A stretch of DNA of 64,000 bases, from contig NC_085124.1 in the NCBI RefSeq assembly GCF_030269925.1, forward strand, positions 11,098,001-11,162,000, given 5' to 3'. Positions 1 to 12,700 of this stretch are shown here, piece by piece (position 1 is the first letter of the stretch; each line of letters starts with the position of its first letter). The DNA comes from Bombyx mori. Lineage: Eukaryota; Arthropoda; Insecta; Lepidoptera; Bombycidae. A program made the position numbers and the translations under genes. Below the pieces are notes generated by a model that did no database searches, was not told where the DNA came from, and worked only from the letters and a program-made list of their open reading frames with translations.

Positions 1-99
1 AACCAAACCGACAAGCTGTACAACCCACACCGGAATAACAAGACAAAAGCACCCTTTACAACATCAAATAAATCAATAAACCAATTCTACATTTAATTT

Positions 100-514
100 G
101 TTTTTTTTTTATTATTGCTTAGGTCAGTGGACGAGCTCACGGCCCACCTGATGCTAAGCAGTTACCGGAGCCCATAGACATCTACAACGTAAATGCCGCC
201 ATCTACAACCTATAGTTACAACGGCTACCTCACCCTTCAAACCAAAACGCATTAAGACAGAAATAGGCAGGGTGGTGGTACCTACCCGTGCGGACTCACA
301 AGAGGTCCTACCACCAGTGATTACACAAATTATAATTTTGCGGGTTTGATTTTTACCACACGATGTTATTCCTTCACCGTGGAAGTCAATCGTGAACATT
401 TGTTAAGTACGTATTTAGTTAGAAAAATTGGTACCCGCCTGCGGGATTCGAACACCGGTGCATCGCTACACACAAGAACGCACCGGACGTCTTATCCTTT
501 AGGCCACGATGACT
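100..514 (-). repeat. Bm1-type SINE, full length
   Basis: On the minus strand it opens with a tRNA-like head (A-box-like GGCCTAAAGGATAAGACG, B-box-like GTTCGAATCCC) and ends ...CACTGACCTAAGCAATAAT plus an A-run. This is the longest copy here and shows that the shorter repeats are 5'-truncated copies of one tRNA-derived family. I name it Bm1 from memory of the silkworm SINE. Confidence 0.85.
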
Positions 515-580
515 TCATGTACGTGCAAAACCCTTTCTTAGTTTGAACTCGTTACTATTCCGTTTAATCATCCCACTTAC

Positions 581-777
581 GGTGGTGAGTCGCTGCAGAG
601 CGCTGAACCGGTCCTCCTGTGCCGCTGCGGATTTCTCGAAGGCCTCGTGCTTCTTGATGAGGCTCTCGACCTCGTCGATGGTGTGCCCCAGCTCCTGCGA
701 CATGAGGTACGGCTCCTGCGCGATGAGCCACGCCTCCGCCACGGCCGCGTCGCGAGCGAACTGGTACACTTCCAGTA
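581..777 (-). CDS. beta-Spec: beta-spectrin coding exon 30 (residues 2016-2081, partial repeat 17)
   Basis: Reads [20 protein letters not shown] to [10 protein letters not shown]. In the family this partial repeat supplies two helices that pair with the N-terminal helix of alpha-spectrin to form tetramers. Donor ACC|GTAAGT at 580-579. No further exon is visible before position 1, so the linker and PH domain are outside. Confidence 0.95.
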
Positions 778-3700
778 CTGCACGGGACGCAAGTGTATTT
801 ATTGTCACTCGTTATTGTCATGCCTAACTCTTACGATCACAATATCGAACCTCATTTAAATAAATATCAGGACGATTCGAGTTATAATACTGCTTAAAGT
901 GAATTGTTATATACAATAGTCTCTCGAATTTAAGGATACAAATAAATTAATTAAAATAAATTAATGACTTACGAAATAACTACGAAGATTTTTTTTGTCC
1001 TTAATAACTCAAGATGTTGCAATACACATCATAATTTATACAATGCAACCTCGATATAACAAACCGGAAGGGAACAAGTACCTAAATATTCGTTATATCA
1101 AGTAAAAGTTTGTTAGATTATGGTTAGGTTGGTTTAACATTTGTTATAATGAGGTACAAAAAAAATTGTTCTATTCACCACAACATTACGTTATAACGAA
1201 CAACTTCAACTAATAAATGATAACACGTTTTTACCAAATTACTGTATGCATTTACTATTTAAAAACAATTAGGTAGGTAATGATTTTTTTCAAACCTGTC
1301 GAGACTGATTAATTGGTGGGAACGATAAATAAGTGTTTTGGGTTGACAAAATTTGTTAATTAGAGGTATTTTTACACTTTTCCTGTTAGTTGAAAAAGGT
1401 TGAAAAAGGTTACAAAGAGGTTGTTCGCAAGAAATCTTCGCAATGTAAAGATATATAATATTTTACATTATGGACAAATCAAGGGAATAACAAAGAATTT
1501 GTTAAATCGAGGACGTCGTTATATTCAGAATCATTATATTATTAAGGTTGCAATGTATAAAAACAATTTTTTTAATTACTAAATTGTTTTTTTTTTAATT
1601 TCTAGATGGGTGGACGAGCTCACAGCCCACCTGGTGTTAAGTGGTTACTGGAGCCCATAGACATCTACGACGTAAATGTGCCACCCACCTTGAGATATAG
1701 GTATCAAGTATAGTTACAACGGCTGCCCCACCCTTCAAACCGAAACGCATTACTGCTTCACGGCAGGAATAGGCAGGGTGGTGGTACCTACCCGCGCAGA
1801 CTTAAGTCGTTCTACCACCAGTAACTATGCAAAATACACACGATGTACACGATTACTCTTCCAAATCAAGAATCGTGGACCACAGTTTTAAAATTCGAAA
1901 TATTAAGGATTTTATTTAATAAAAACATTAGTTACTGAGTTGCAAGTTCTCCCAGCGTTCTTCCCAGCGTCGCAGCAGGGCATTCCTTTGATTCGTCAGC
2001 TGCAGTAGCTTCTCCTTGATGTCCGCGGAGGCGTAGTGTTGGCGCGCCAGCAGCTCCTTCCCGAGCGAGATGCAGGCCGAGAAGTTGTCCTCGCGCGTGT
2101 CGATCTCCGCCTTCAGCGACTGGTGGTTGTTCATCAGAAGCTCGACGCCGCTCACGTCTCTGTGGACCGCTTCCGTAGTCAGTAATGGACTTTGTTGGAA
2201 CATACGAACAGACGAGATTGCGGCTCGCCTTTTTTTATTGCCTTTGTACCACGGGGGTGAGATGTCAGCTTAGTGCCCAATTTTTCTTGGATGATGACGG
2301 AATAAAGGGTGCAGGGCGATGTGCCGGTGATGTGTAGCACAACTGATTTTTATTAATTTGTGACATTTATATATAGGGGAGGAAAGTCCTCGAATGGAGG
2401 CCACGGATGGGTACAAGGAGCGTGGGGCGTCCTCCAACCAGGTGGACTGACGACTTTGTGCGCACGGCGGGAAGTCGTTTGGATGCGGAAGGCGGAGTAC
2501 CGCATTATGTGGAAGGCATTGGGGAAGGCCTATGTCCAGCAGTGGGCAAATAAAGGCTGATGATGATGATGATGATATATAGGTAAGCGTACATTTAAAT
2601 TAGTCTGGTGTATTGCTCCTTTGCTTATGTTGCTTCTTGCTTGCTGATTAAAAACAAATTTTTTGTTTGTTTCTCTAGTGTTTTAATTTATTTATATTGG
2701 TGAGAACCTTTAATTGGCTTTTTGTTTCTATCATTGTTATATTATTATACTATGTTAGTTGGCTGTTGGTTCTCCTTGTAATAAATAAATGCAAGTAAGT
2801 AGCTAGAACTGTTTGGAGGGTGATTTTTTTATGATTGAAAGATTACTGGTGGCCTGAAGGCCTTTCCAGTTTCACCAGGACAGGTGGGCGAGCAAAGGCT
2901 CAGCCAGGAGAGGTGGAATTTGCTAACAATTGCCCGAGCGCCTCCGAAGGAGACCTAACAACGCAAGAGCAATTGCTTCGCGAATGAATCTACTACCGGA
3001 TTGGAATCGCGACCCGCTGAGAAGATCCGGCGGGAAACTCAGCGAGCTGATGCATGGGTCAAAGGGTGATGTGAGGAGTGTGAGCGGCGGCGCGTACCTG
3101 GGCTTCTCGCCGGTGTTCATCTGTCGCACGACGTCGTCCATCCAGAGCGTGAGCGTGCGGACCTGGCTGAGGAAGCGGTACAGGCGGTCGGCGTCCTCCA
3201 GCTTGGCGCGGCGCGCGCGGCACGCGGCCTGCAGCGCGGCCCACGCGTCCGCCACCTCGCGCTCGCGCCGCGTGATCTCCGCCGCCTTCTCGCCCGCGTA
3301 CGACGCGCCCAGCCGCGAGCACTCGCTCTTTATGGACTCCACCTGCAACGGGGCGACTCGGTCACGCGTTTTTTTTATTGCTTAGATGGGTGGACGAGCT
3401 CACGGCCCACCTGGTGTTGAGTGATTACTGGAGCCCATAGACATCCACAACGTAAATGCGTCACCCACCTCGTGATAGAAGTTCTAAAGTCCCAAGTATA
3501 GTTACAACGGCTGCCCCACTCTTCAAGCTGAAACGCATTACTACTTCATGACAGAAATAGGCAGGGTAGTGGTACCCACCCACGCGGACTCACAAGAGTC
3601 CTTCCACCAATAAAAGAGTATCATAGAGTATACCAGCGTATACTCTATGATCCAATACTCTAGGAACTTGTCCTTAAATAATCTTCGAAATATGCGTTAT

Positions 3701-6700
3701 TATGCCTTTTTTTTATTGCCCAAGCTGGCAGACCAGCATACGGCTCACCTGACGGTGAGTAGTTACCGTTGCTCATGGACTTCAGCAATGCCAGGGGTAA
3801 AGCCAAGCCACTGTCTACCACTAGTGTTCGAAATTCAAAAACAAAATTACGAGTCATGTGATTCAAAACATCATAGGGTCGTATTTCTCTCTTGTAACTA
3901 TACTTGAGACTTTAGAACTTATATCTTAAGGTGAGTGGCGCATTTACGTCGTAGATGTCTATGGGCTCCAGTAACCACTTAACACCAGGTGGGTTGTGAG
4001 CTCGTCCACCCATCTAAGCAATAAAAATAAAATAAAAAGCCTTATTATGCCTTTTATTTATTTATTTATTGCTCGAACAGGCAGACGAGCATACGGCCCA
4101 CCTGATGATAAGTAGTTACCGTCGCTCATGGACTTCAGCAATGCCAGGGACAGAGCCAAGCTGCTGCCTACCACTAGTGTTCGAAGTTCAAATACGAGTC
4201 GTGTGATTCAAACCACCATAGGGTTGTTTCTCTCTTGTAAAATTGCTCAAATCAACAAATTTTAATGACAAATAGTTACAATATTATTGTTATAGTTATT
4301 GTTTCAGTCGAAACATGAACTTCAGTGTCAATTTTTTTTTAAATTCCCCGTTTGATCATCTATGTTGTATGAAGTTAGGTTAGTCGCGGCACCTGCTGCT
4401 GCAGCGTGGTGAGGTCCTGCATGAAGTTGTGGTGCTTGCGCTGCAGCGCGGACACGCTGATGGCGTCGCGGCCGAGCTCGTCGCTGACGCCGCGCGCGCG
4501 CTCGTTGACGCGCTGCAGCGTGTCCTTGCAGTCGTGGAAGTACTTGTGCAGCTCGCGGGACGCCGCTAACATCTTCAAATAGTAAAAAAACATGCATTAG
4601 GAACGTATACTTTTTTTTCTATTGCTGAATATAAGGCTTAATATATAATATTATATACAGTACCAGGCCATAAATATTGCATAAATATTGCATACTCAAA
4701 AAGAGACAGTCGTCTAAATTTGTTTTTGTTGTAGGGCGTTACCTGTGTGTGACGAAACACTAACGATCCGGTATCAATGGAGACTAAATGTCAATTAGGT
4801 AATGTGCGACAGGTATAACGCTCTACGAAATTAAAATCTCTTCCCACGGTCGATGTGAAATATTTATCGCCGGGTACTGTATTATATAATAATAATAATA
4901 ATAAATAATAAAAATCATTTATTGCCTTTCACATCACAGAAAAAAAAATGAAATACAAATAAAAGAAAAGAAAAAAAAAGAGAAAATAGTATTATACTAT
5001 TATACTATATAGTATTATACTTATTAAAAAAAACACCGCTCGACACAAGTCTCACTAAATAAACGACGGACGCTTGACATAAATAATAAATCAATTAACG
5101 GCATCAAATTAGGGTAAGAATACCCAGACTCATGTTCGCATATATTAGATTAACAATGATATTGTCTTGGAGCTAAACTCGAATTCAGACTAATGGTACA
5201 GCATTCTGTGTCACTACTAGACAAATGATACGATCCAATAAGTTAATTGCATATTACGTTAACGTAAATACCATAGGCCTGTAAATCTTCATGATATTCT
5301 ATTATAATACCTGTGTCCTCGTCTCGATGAGCTCGAGGAGGTCCTGCCAGGTTTCCTTGAGGCCCTCCTTCCACTGCGCGATGGTGGCGTTGTCAGAATG
5401 TCCCATGGCGATCATCTGGTCGGCGATACGCTCGGCCGTGCCGACTCGCTCCGAGCCCACCGACTGGGTCTCGCGCGCGAACTCCTTGAAGCGTTCCCAC
5501 AGCAGCTGCAAACAAAACGAACATTATAAATGTGTTAAACGAGGTGAATTATGAAATGTATGTTGCAGCTGAAATTGTTGTACAAATTTGTATTGCACTT
5601 GATCAGTCTTTCCCAAAGTGGGCGATAACGCCCCCTTGTGGGCGCTGCAGGCCTAAAAGGGGGCGGTAACAGACCCAGAAAAAAAAATTGAGGCATTTTG
5701 TAGAGGCTTGAGAAGCGATTTGTAATTTCATCTAGGAGGGCTCTCAGACACTGACTGAGCTCTCTCTATAGCGATTCTTAAGTAGGTAAAAAATGAGAGC
5801 GCTAAAAAATAATTTATTCTCAGTGGGCAGTAGATAAAATAAGTTTGGGAACCTTTGCACTAGATGGATGAACTATCTCCACAGTCGTTCTGTTAAGTGA
5901 TTATTGAAACCCATAGACATCAATTTAGCCACTCGTCTTGCTGAACACGCGCTTGTACCCCCAGTTGTCCCCCGGTCAAACGGGAACACATGACTATTGC
6001 ATAGCAGTAATATGCAGAATAGAAAGTTTTACACATGTGAGCTTACAATACACTTTACCACCGGTATTAAAATCTAAATAATTCAATAAACATTAAACAG
6101 ACCGTGACATGATCGTAGTCTTGTCCCAGCTCCTGGCTGCTGGCGACGAGTTCCCTCTCTGTGATCCATTGTTCAAGGTCATCGACCTCGCGGGATAGTT
6201 GGAATAATCTTAAAGCTTCATCGAGTTTGGCTCGTCTCTCGCCAGCCAAGTCCTTCAGTCCTGCATACAACTTGTCTACTTGCGATTGTTTCACGGAAAT
6301 TTGTTCACTGTGGAGAAATATCTCATTTTCAAATTTCTTCTTCAATCCCAATAATCTTATATCAACTTGACTAGAAGCTTTAAATAAGTTAAAACATACT
6401 AAGCTTAGTGTTCGATTCGAACCCAGCGACCTCGTGGCAGCCTAGGGCTACGGAAACCAGCACGAGGTGCGCGTCGAACTTGTGCCGCGATTCGCGGCGC
6501 CGTATGTACTATTTTAACAAAATATCATGCAATCACTCACCGGAACCGATGCCTTCGTCTTCTCACGCCGTATCACTTAGGGAGAAGGGTATGGGGCAGG
6601 AATGGATAAGGATTAGCGATGATACACAACTTTAGCGTAGACCGTCAATATACAGGTACCGTCCCGTTCGAGAAGCAAGACAAAGTGCCAGATGTCAAAT

Positions 6701-9700
6701 CGCGACGGCACCGTCAAATCGCGACCCGTGTTGCCGTGGTAAGAATTCAAAAACTAACGGATTGGTTTCGAACAGTCACCCGCCCGGACAGGTCCCCTAC
6801 CTGTCCCTAATCAACTGGCAGCCGGGACAACGTTGTGACCGCTCGTTTGAGAACCGAGTCCCCGACCAGAACCTCTGCAGACCGAGGGGTCCCATCCTTA
6901 CCGGGAAACAGATTAACAATGCGCCCCCTACGCCAACGCAGTGGCGGCAGGTTAGCATCCTTAACCAACACAAGGTCACCGACGTGAGGGGGACTGGTTC
7001 TATCCGTCCACTTAAAGCGCTGCTGGAGCAGATGTAAATACTCAAGGGACCAACGTTTCCAAAAATCTTGGGACATCTGCTGCAACATCTGGTATCGCCT
7101 CAACCGTCCAGGCTTGATATCCGAGAGGGGATACTCCGGCAACGCATTGAGTGGCTGTCCTATCAAGAAATGGCCTGGAGTTAACGACTCCAAGTCATTC
7201 GGGTCTGAACTGAGCGGGCACAACGGCCGTGAATTAAGTACCGCTTCAATTTTACAAAATACCGTAGTTAACTCCTCAAAGGTGAGCGAGGTTTGCCCTA
7301 TCACGCGCATCAAGTGAGTCTTAGCCGATTTTACTACTGCCTCGAAAATTCCACCCCAGTGGGGGCATCCTGGAGGACTGAAGGTCCACCGAATACCGCG
7401 ACGAGAGAGGGCCGTTTCAATATCCACCTGGTTATTGTTCAAGAAATTTACTACATCCCGCAAGTAACGGTCCGCACCTACAAAATTCGTTCCGTTATCG
7501 GAGCGTATCAATTCGGGTAAACCTCGACGGGACACAAATCTATCCAAGCTCGCAATAAAGGCTTCAGTTGTAAGGTCGGCAACAACTTCAAGATGTACAG
7601 CTTTGGTTGAAAGACAGACAAAGACGCACAGATAAGCCTTAATTAACCTAACATTCCGCAAACGTGAAGCCTTGATCATGAAGGGCCCAGCGAAGTCCGT
7701 ACCAACTCCAGAAAATGGCCTCATCTTCTTCACTCTGTCTGGAGGCAGATCTCCCATCTGAGGCTGCATCGTAGACGCCTTAAGCCGATAACAGGGTAAA
7801 CACCGGAAAAGGACGCTCCGAACCGTACGACGCCCTGACAGAATCCAAAATTCCCTCTGGAGGGATGCCAGCAGCGCATTGCAACCGGAATGCGAATTTG
7901 CGATGTGGCGATCCATCACCAACAGGTCAACTAACTGGCTCTTCTTGGGAAGTAAAAGAGGATGGCGCGCCGAATAAGGTAAATTGGAGTTACTTAATCT
8001 ACCTCCCACTCGAATCAGCCCCTGGCCGTCTACAAAGGGGCTAAGACGAGCGATAGCTCCACGAAGCTTAGGGCGCTCAGTCCTTAGCGCCTTCAATTCT
8101 AAATGAAAACTGGTGGCTTGCACAACTTCAATTAATTTCAGCAGCGCCTTCTTCCGCTCGATGGGACACACAACAGGTGTCATATTGCGTTGAGACACCG
8201 GCAAACGACAATTCCGAATAAACCTCAAAATCCAGGCGGTAACCTTAACCAGCTTGTCCAAGGAGCTATAACGGTTGATGAGCAGATCCAAATCCAACCC
8301 CTGAATCACTCCTCGATCCTCGAACTGCGCCGGTGCAGCCACGAGACCTGGAGGAACTTCTATGCGAGAGGGAGGCCACTGAGAAGCTTTCTTGGTGAGC
8401 CACTGGGGACCCCACCATAACTGATGATCAACTATTTCCGATGCTAAGCATCCCCGAGAAGCGCAGTCCGCCGGATTGAGCTCACCAGGCACGTGTCTCC
8501 ATGTTAGAGGGACCTCAGAACCTTGAATCTGGGGGACACGGTTGGCCACGAAAACTTCAAGTGTATGAACCGAAGCCTTCAACCAGCACAACACTATCTG
8601 GCTGTCTGTCCAAGCATAGACAGTGTTTTCTAAATCAATAACCGACCGTAAACTAGTAGCTGTATGGTTTAACAACCTAGTCAACAGAGCGGCACCAGAC
8701 AACTCGAGCTTCGGAATCGTCATGCGTGTCCGAAGCGGAGCGACCTTACTCTTAGCTAACACCAACCGTATATCAACCCTTCCAGTTGAAGAAACCGTTC
8801 GCAAGTATACCGCAGCTGCGAATCCGCGTTCCGAGGCATCCGAAAACCCGTGGAGAGACGCCTTGTATTTGCCCGCAGGAACCAGCTTCCGAGGTATTGA
8901 CACGTGGTTAATATCAGGGAGAGACGAGAAAAAGTTCAACCAATCCTTCAATAGGTCACCAGCAATCCCCTCGTCCCATGACAGGTTAGCAGACCACAGT
9001 CGCTGCATGAAGCACTTTAAGAGAAAGGTGACAGGAGCGATCCAACCGTTTGGATCGAAGGTTCGAGCAATTGTGGAAAGCACCGTTCGCTTAGACCATA
9101 CCTTTGGATTTTCCAACTCCACCCGATAGGTAAATTCGTCTTGAATCGGACGATATTGAATCCCTAGGACCGACAGCATGTTAGGGTTATCGACATTCTC
9201 GAAAAGATGGGGATCCTGTTGATACTCCGTTGGCAAATCAGTCAACAACTCAGGACAGTTAGACAGCCATTTTCTCAACTCGTACCCGCCCCTGCTCAAA
9301 AGGCGGATCAGTTCATCCTTGCGTGATAAGGCCTCTTCGACACTGTCGGCGCCCGTACATACGTCATCGACATATAGGTCCCGTTCCAAAATGTCCGCAG
9401 CACGAGGGTAGTGCAACCGTTCCCTCACTGCCAGCTCCCGCAAAGAACGAACCGCCAAATATGGACTCGACCGCAACCCGTAAGTGTTCGTGTTCAGTTC
9501 ATAAATTTTTATGGGCTCATCTGAGCTTTCACGCCAGAGAATGAGTTGATACCGCCTATCCTCCGGATGAATCACCGTTTGCCTGAACATCATACGGATG
9601 TCTGCCACGAAAACGATCTGGTGCCGGCGGAAGCTCGTCAGTATGTCTGAAATGTCCCGGTTCAGCTTTGGACCCGAATGGAGACACTGATTTAACGAGA

Positions 9701-12700
9701 CGCCGGAGGAGGTCGTGACCGAACCGTCAAACACGACCCTAATTTTCCCGTTAGGAGTTTTCAAAACCGCATGATGAGGCAGGAAACAGTGCTCTGTAGC
9801 ACTCCAATCTACCTTGGAAACCGACATGTGACCTAAGGATTCATACTCCCGCATAAACTCAACATATTTCTGCCGGAACACCGCGTCGCGCCTCATGCGT
9901 CTCTCCATTGACAAAAGTCTAGTCTCTGCTGCCTTCCTCGAACTGCCTAGCAGTGGGCGATTCGCCCGAAAAGGAAGTCTTAACAAGAACCGGCCCGAAT
10001 AGAGACGACCCGTATTATTCTGGTAAAACAGCTCACATTCCTCCTCATCCGGGTTAACTCGATAAGCTGTAGGAGGTTCTTCTAGTTCCCAAAACCGTTG
10101 GACTACTTCCGAAAGCGTAGACCCGACCAGAAAATTGTCCGATTTCCTCGCAGCGACCGGCCGGAACGCAGGACCCAACAATACATGCCCTAATTTTGTG
10201 TCCATTGCAACCAAACCCTCCGCATGAAGAACGCGCTTCCCAGTCAGGAGCAGCTTCCCTAGTACATCCGCCCCAAGTAGTACGTCTACTGGCCCCGGGG
10301 TGTCAAACTTGGGGTCCGCTAGCCGTAAGTCTGAAGTCAATGACCGTATGTAACTGTTTACCTTCACCGGAGGGTGACGACCTATCACCTCAGGCATCAC
10401 CAAAGCTGAGACTCTAAACTGTAAGCGAGGGTTGGGATTCGATGAGAAAATAAATGAAGTGTGACCGATCACGTCCGAAATTCTAACATTGCCCACTCCA
10501 CGAATAGAATAAGAAGACTTGTAAATAGGATTGCCCAACCGTACTGCAAGGTTGCTCGACATAATACTGCCCTGTGCGCCGGAATCCAACAGAGCTCGAG
10601 CAAACACAGTGTTGCCATCCGAATCCAACACCCGAACAGAAGCGGTAGGAAGTAAAACAGCTTCTGGGGCTGGGGCAACACTGCAGTGAGCGGCAATTTC
10701 CTAGCGGGGGCCCGGGTCCCCGCTATCCCGGTCGGCGCGCGACGGAAGGTCGTAGCGTGCCAGCGGATCCCACGCTCCCACATAAGGCCCTCGTTTCCCG
10801 TCCCGCCTCATATACCTCCGTGTACGATGGCCAAACGGGCCAAACACTGGAGGGAGTCGCTCCAGCGTCGGCCGCTCCCTCAGCGGAGGGGAAAACCGTA
10901 CTTCTGAGGGAAGGGGAGACAAGTGAGCAGGGCTACTCGATCCAGCAGGCGAACACGGCCCCGCACGGGGGGACAACGTGGCCACCCCGGCGTAGCTAGT
11001 GGGCATCCGCTGGCACCCGCCCGCAGTACCTAACCCGGCGCCTCCCTGCGAAGCCTCTTCCCGAGGGTCCACGCCGCCGAATTGGCGAGGGCTACGACCG
11101 GTGCGCTCACCGGTCGGCGAGGCTGGATGACTGCGTCCGGATGACCTCGGAGTGGCGGCAGACTCCAGACACAGGAGGGCATGGTGCCGACCGTCGCAAT
11201 TAGGGCACAATTGTGGCTGTGGACAGACGCTCGCCGTGTGCGGCCCAAAACAAAAAAAGCACCATCGCCGCTGGGCAACGATGTTGCGTCTACCCCTGAT
11301 GCGCGTCGACCGGAACCTCGGACAGGCGGCTACGTCGTGCCCGCTCTCATGACAGAAGGCACACCGTGGGCCTCCCACCGCTGCCATGAGCGCAGTCAGT
11401 CGTTGAGACGGCCCCCTCTTATCCCCTCCCCCTCCCCTCTGAGCAACCGAAACGGCGTGGCCGGAAGCCGGCACACGCGACCCAGAGGAGGAGGGTGGTG
11501 GCATAATCTCGTGTCTGCGACTTTCGGCTTCTAAAAATGCCAGCAGATTGGCCAGGGTAGGCAGTTCGTCCCTACCTGCGTTGTCCTGCTGCTCGAAGCG
11601 AGTGAGCACCTCAACCGGCAGCCTACCTGCAACAATATAAAAGAGCAGATATGACCATTGGTCTACTGGTAGACCCAGATTGCCCAAGGCCTTAGTGGCC
11701 ACCGTAACTGGATTCAGTACCTCGGTTCTGATATCGGACGCCCGAGAAAGTTTGGGTATCGCAAACAGCCTGGCCAGCTGAGCGTCTACCAACCGTCGTT
11801 GATTTTGATATCGGTCGAATAGGATCTGGCGTGCGACCGCATAATTGTCGTTGGTGATAGGCAAGTGTGCCACCAATTCACCAGGTTCACCTCGCAGAGC
11901 ACCCCGAAGCTGAGCCATCTTATAAGAGGCAGTCAAGTCCGACCGACCATGGACCAGGCTGTCAAACAAATTTATAAAGCCGACCCACTCGTTCAGATCA
12001 CCGTGGAAGATCGGCAGGTCGATGGAGGGGAGGCGTGATATGACGCCTGACGAAGTTCCCGAACCTCCATTACCACCGGAAGGCGACTGCTTCTTAATAT
12101 CGGCCACCCGTTGCAGAATGGCATCAGCGTACTCCTGACACTGGTCCACGTCAAGACCGATGGCATGGATCACCTCCTTCTCCACTTCGGACCCCAAAGC
12201 AACGAGGTCAGACAACCGATCGTACACTACCTCCAACCGTTCGTGCACCTGAGACGCCCTATCGAGCAATGCCGCATCCCTATCCGTTCTGTCAACCAAA
12301 GCATGAGCTGATGCGAACCATCGGAGCTCACTAGTCACCTTCCCGCGAATGTAGGACACCGACATGTTACTTGCAGTTTACAACCAGAACAAAAAAAAAA
12401 TCAAAAAAAAAATCAAAAAAAAAAATCAAAAAAAAAAATAAAAAAAAAAATTCAAAGTAAAAATTCAAAACAAAAACAAAGGAATTATTTAAAGGAGTGT
12501 ACGAGTGAGCCCACCAAAATATTCCTACTCCTAAGTATTTAGGTAACCTAGACCTCACCACTGTACCAAGGACACCCCAACAAATAAGAACAAACTTAAA
12601 ATTAAAAGTTATAAGATAGAAAATTGCTGATACCAGGTTTTGAGTTGTAACTAAACTCAAGCGCACCTGGCCTCTAGACTATAACTAGAAGCTAGTCACC

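Noticed and set aside
440..514. tRNA-like sequence
   Set aside because: It is the head of the Bm1-type SINE, not an independent tRNA gene; the same block recurs at 43490-43569.
1..580. search for the next spectrin exon (linker/PH domain)
   Set aside because: No frame matching the expected continuation; the stretch is mostly a SINE.
6408..6635. 75-codon frame, repeated at 13647-13871
   Set aside because: Lies inside both LTRs; its duplication follows from the LTR duplication and gives no evidence of a gene.
8623..9129. 168-codon plus-strand frame
   Set aside because: Antisense to the retrotransposon pol gene.
12367..12666. 99-codon minus frame rich in Phe
   Set aside because: Product of T-runs in the retrotransposon leader.
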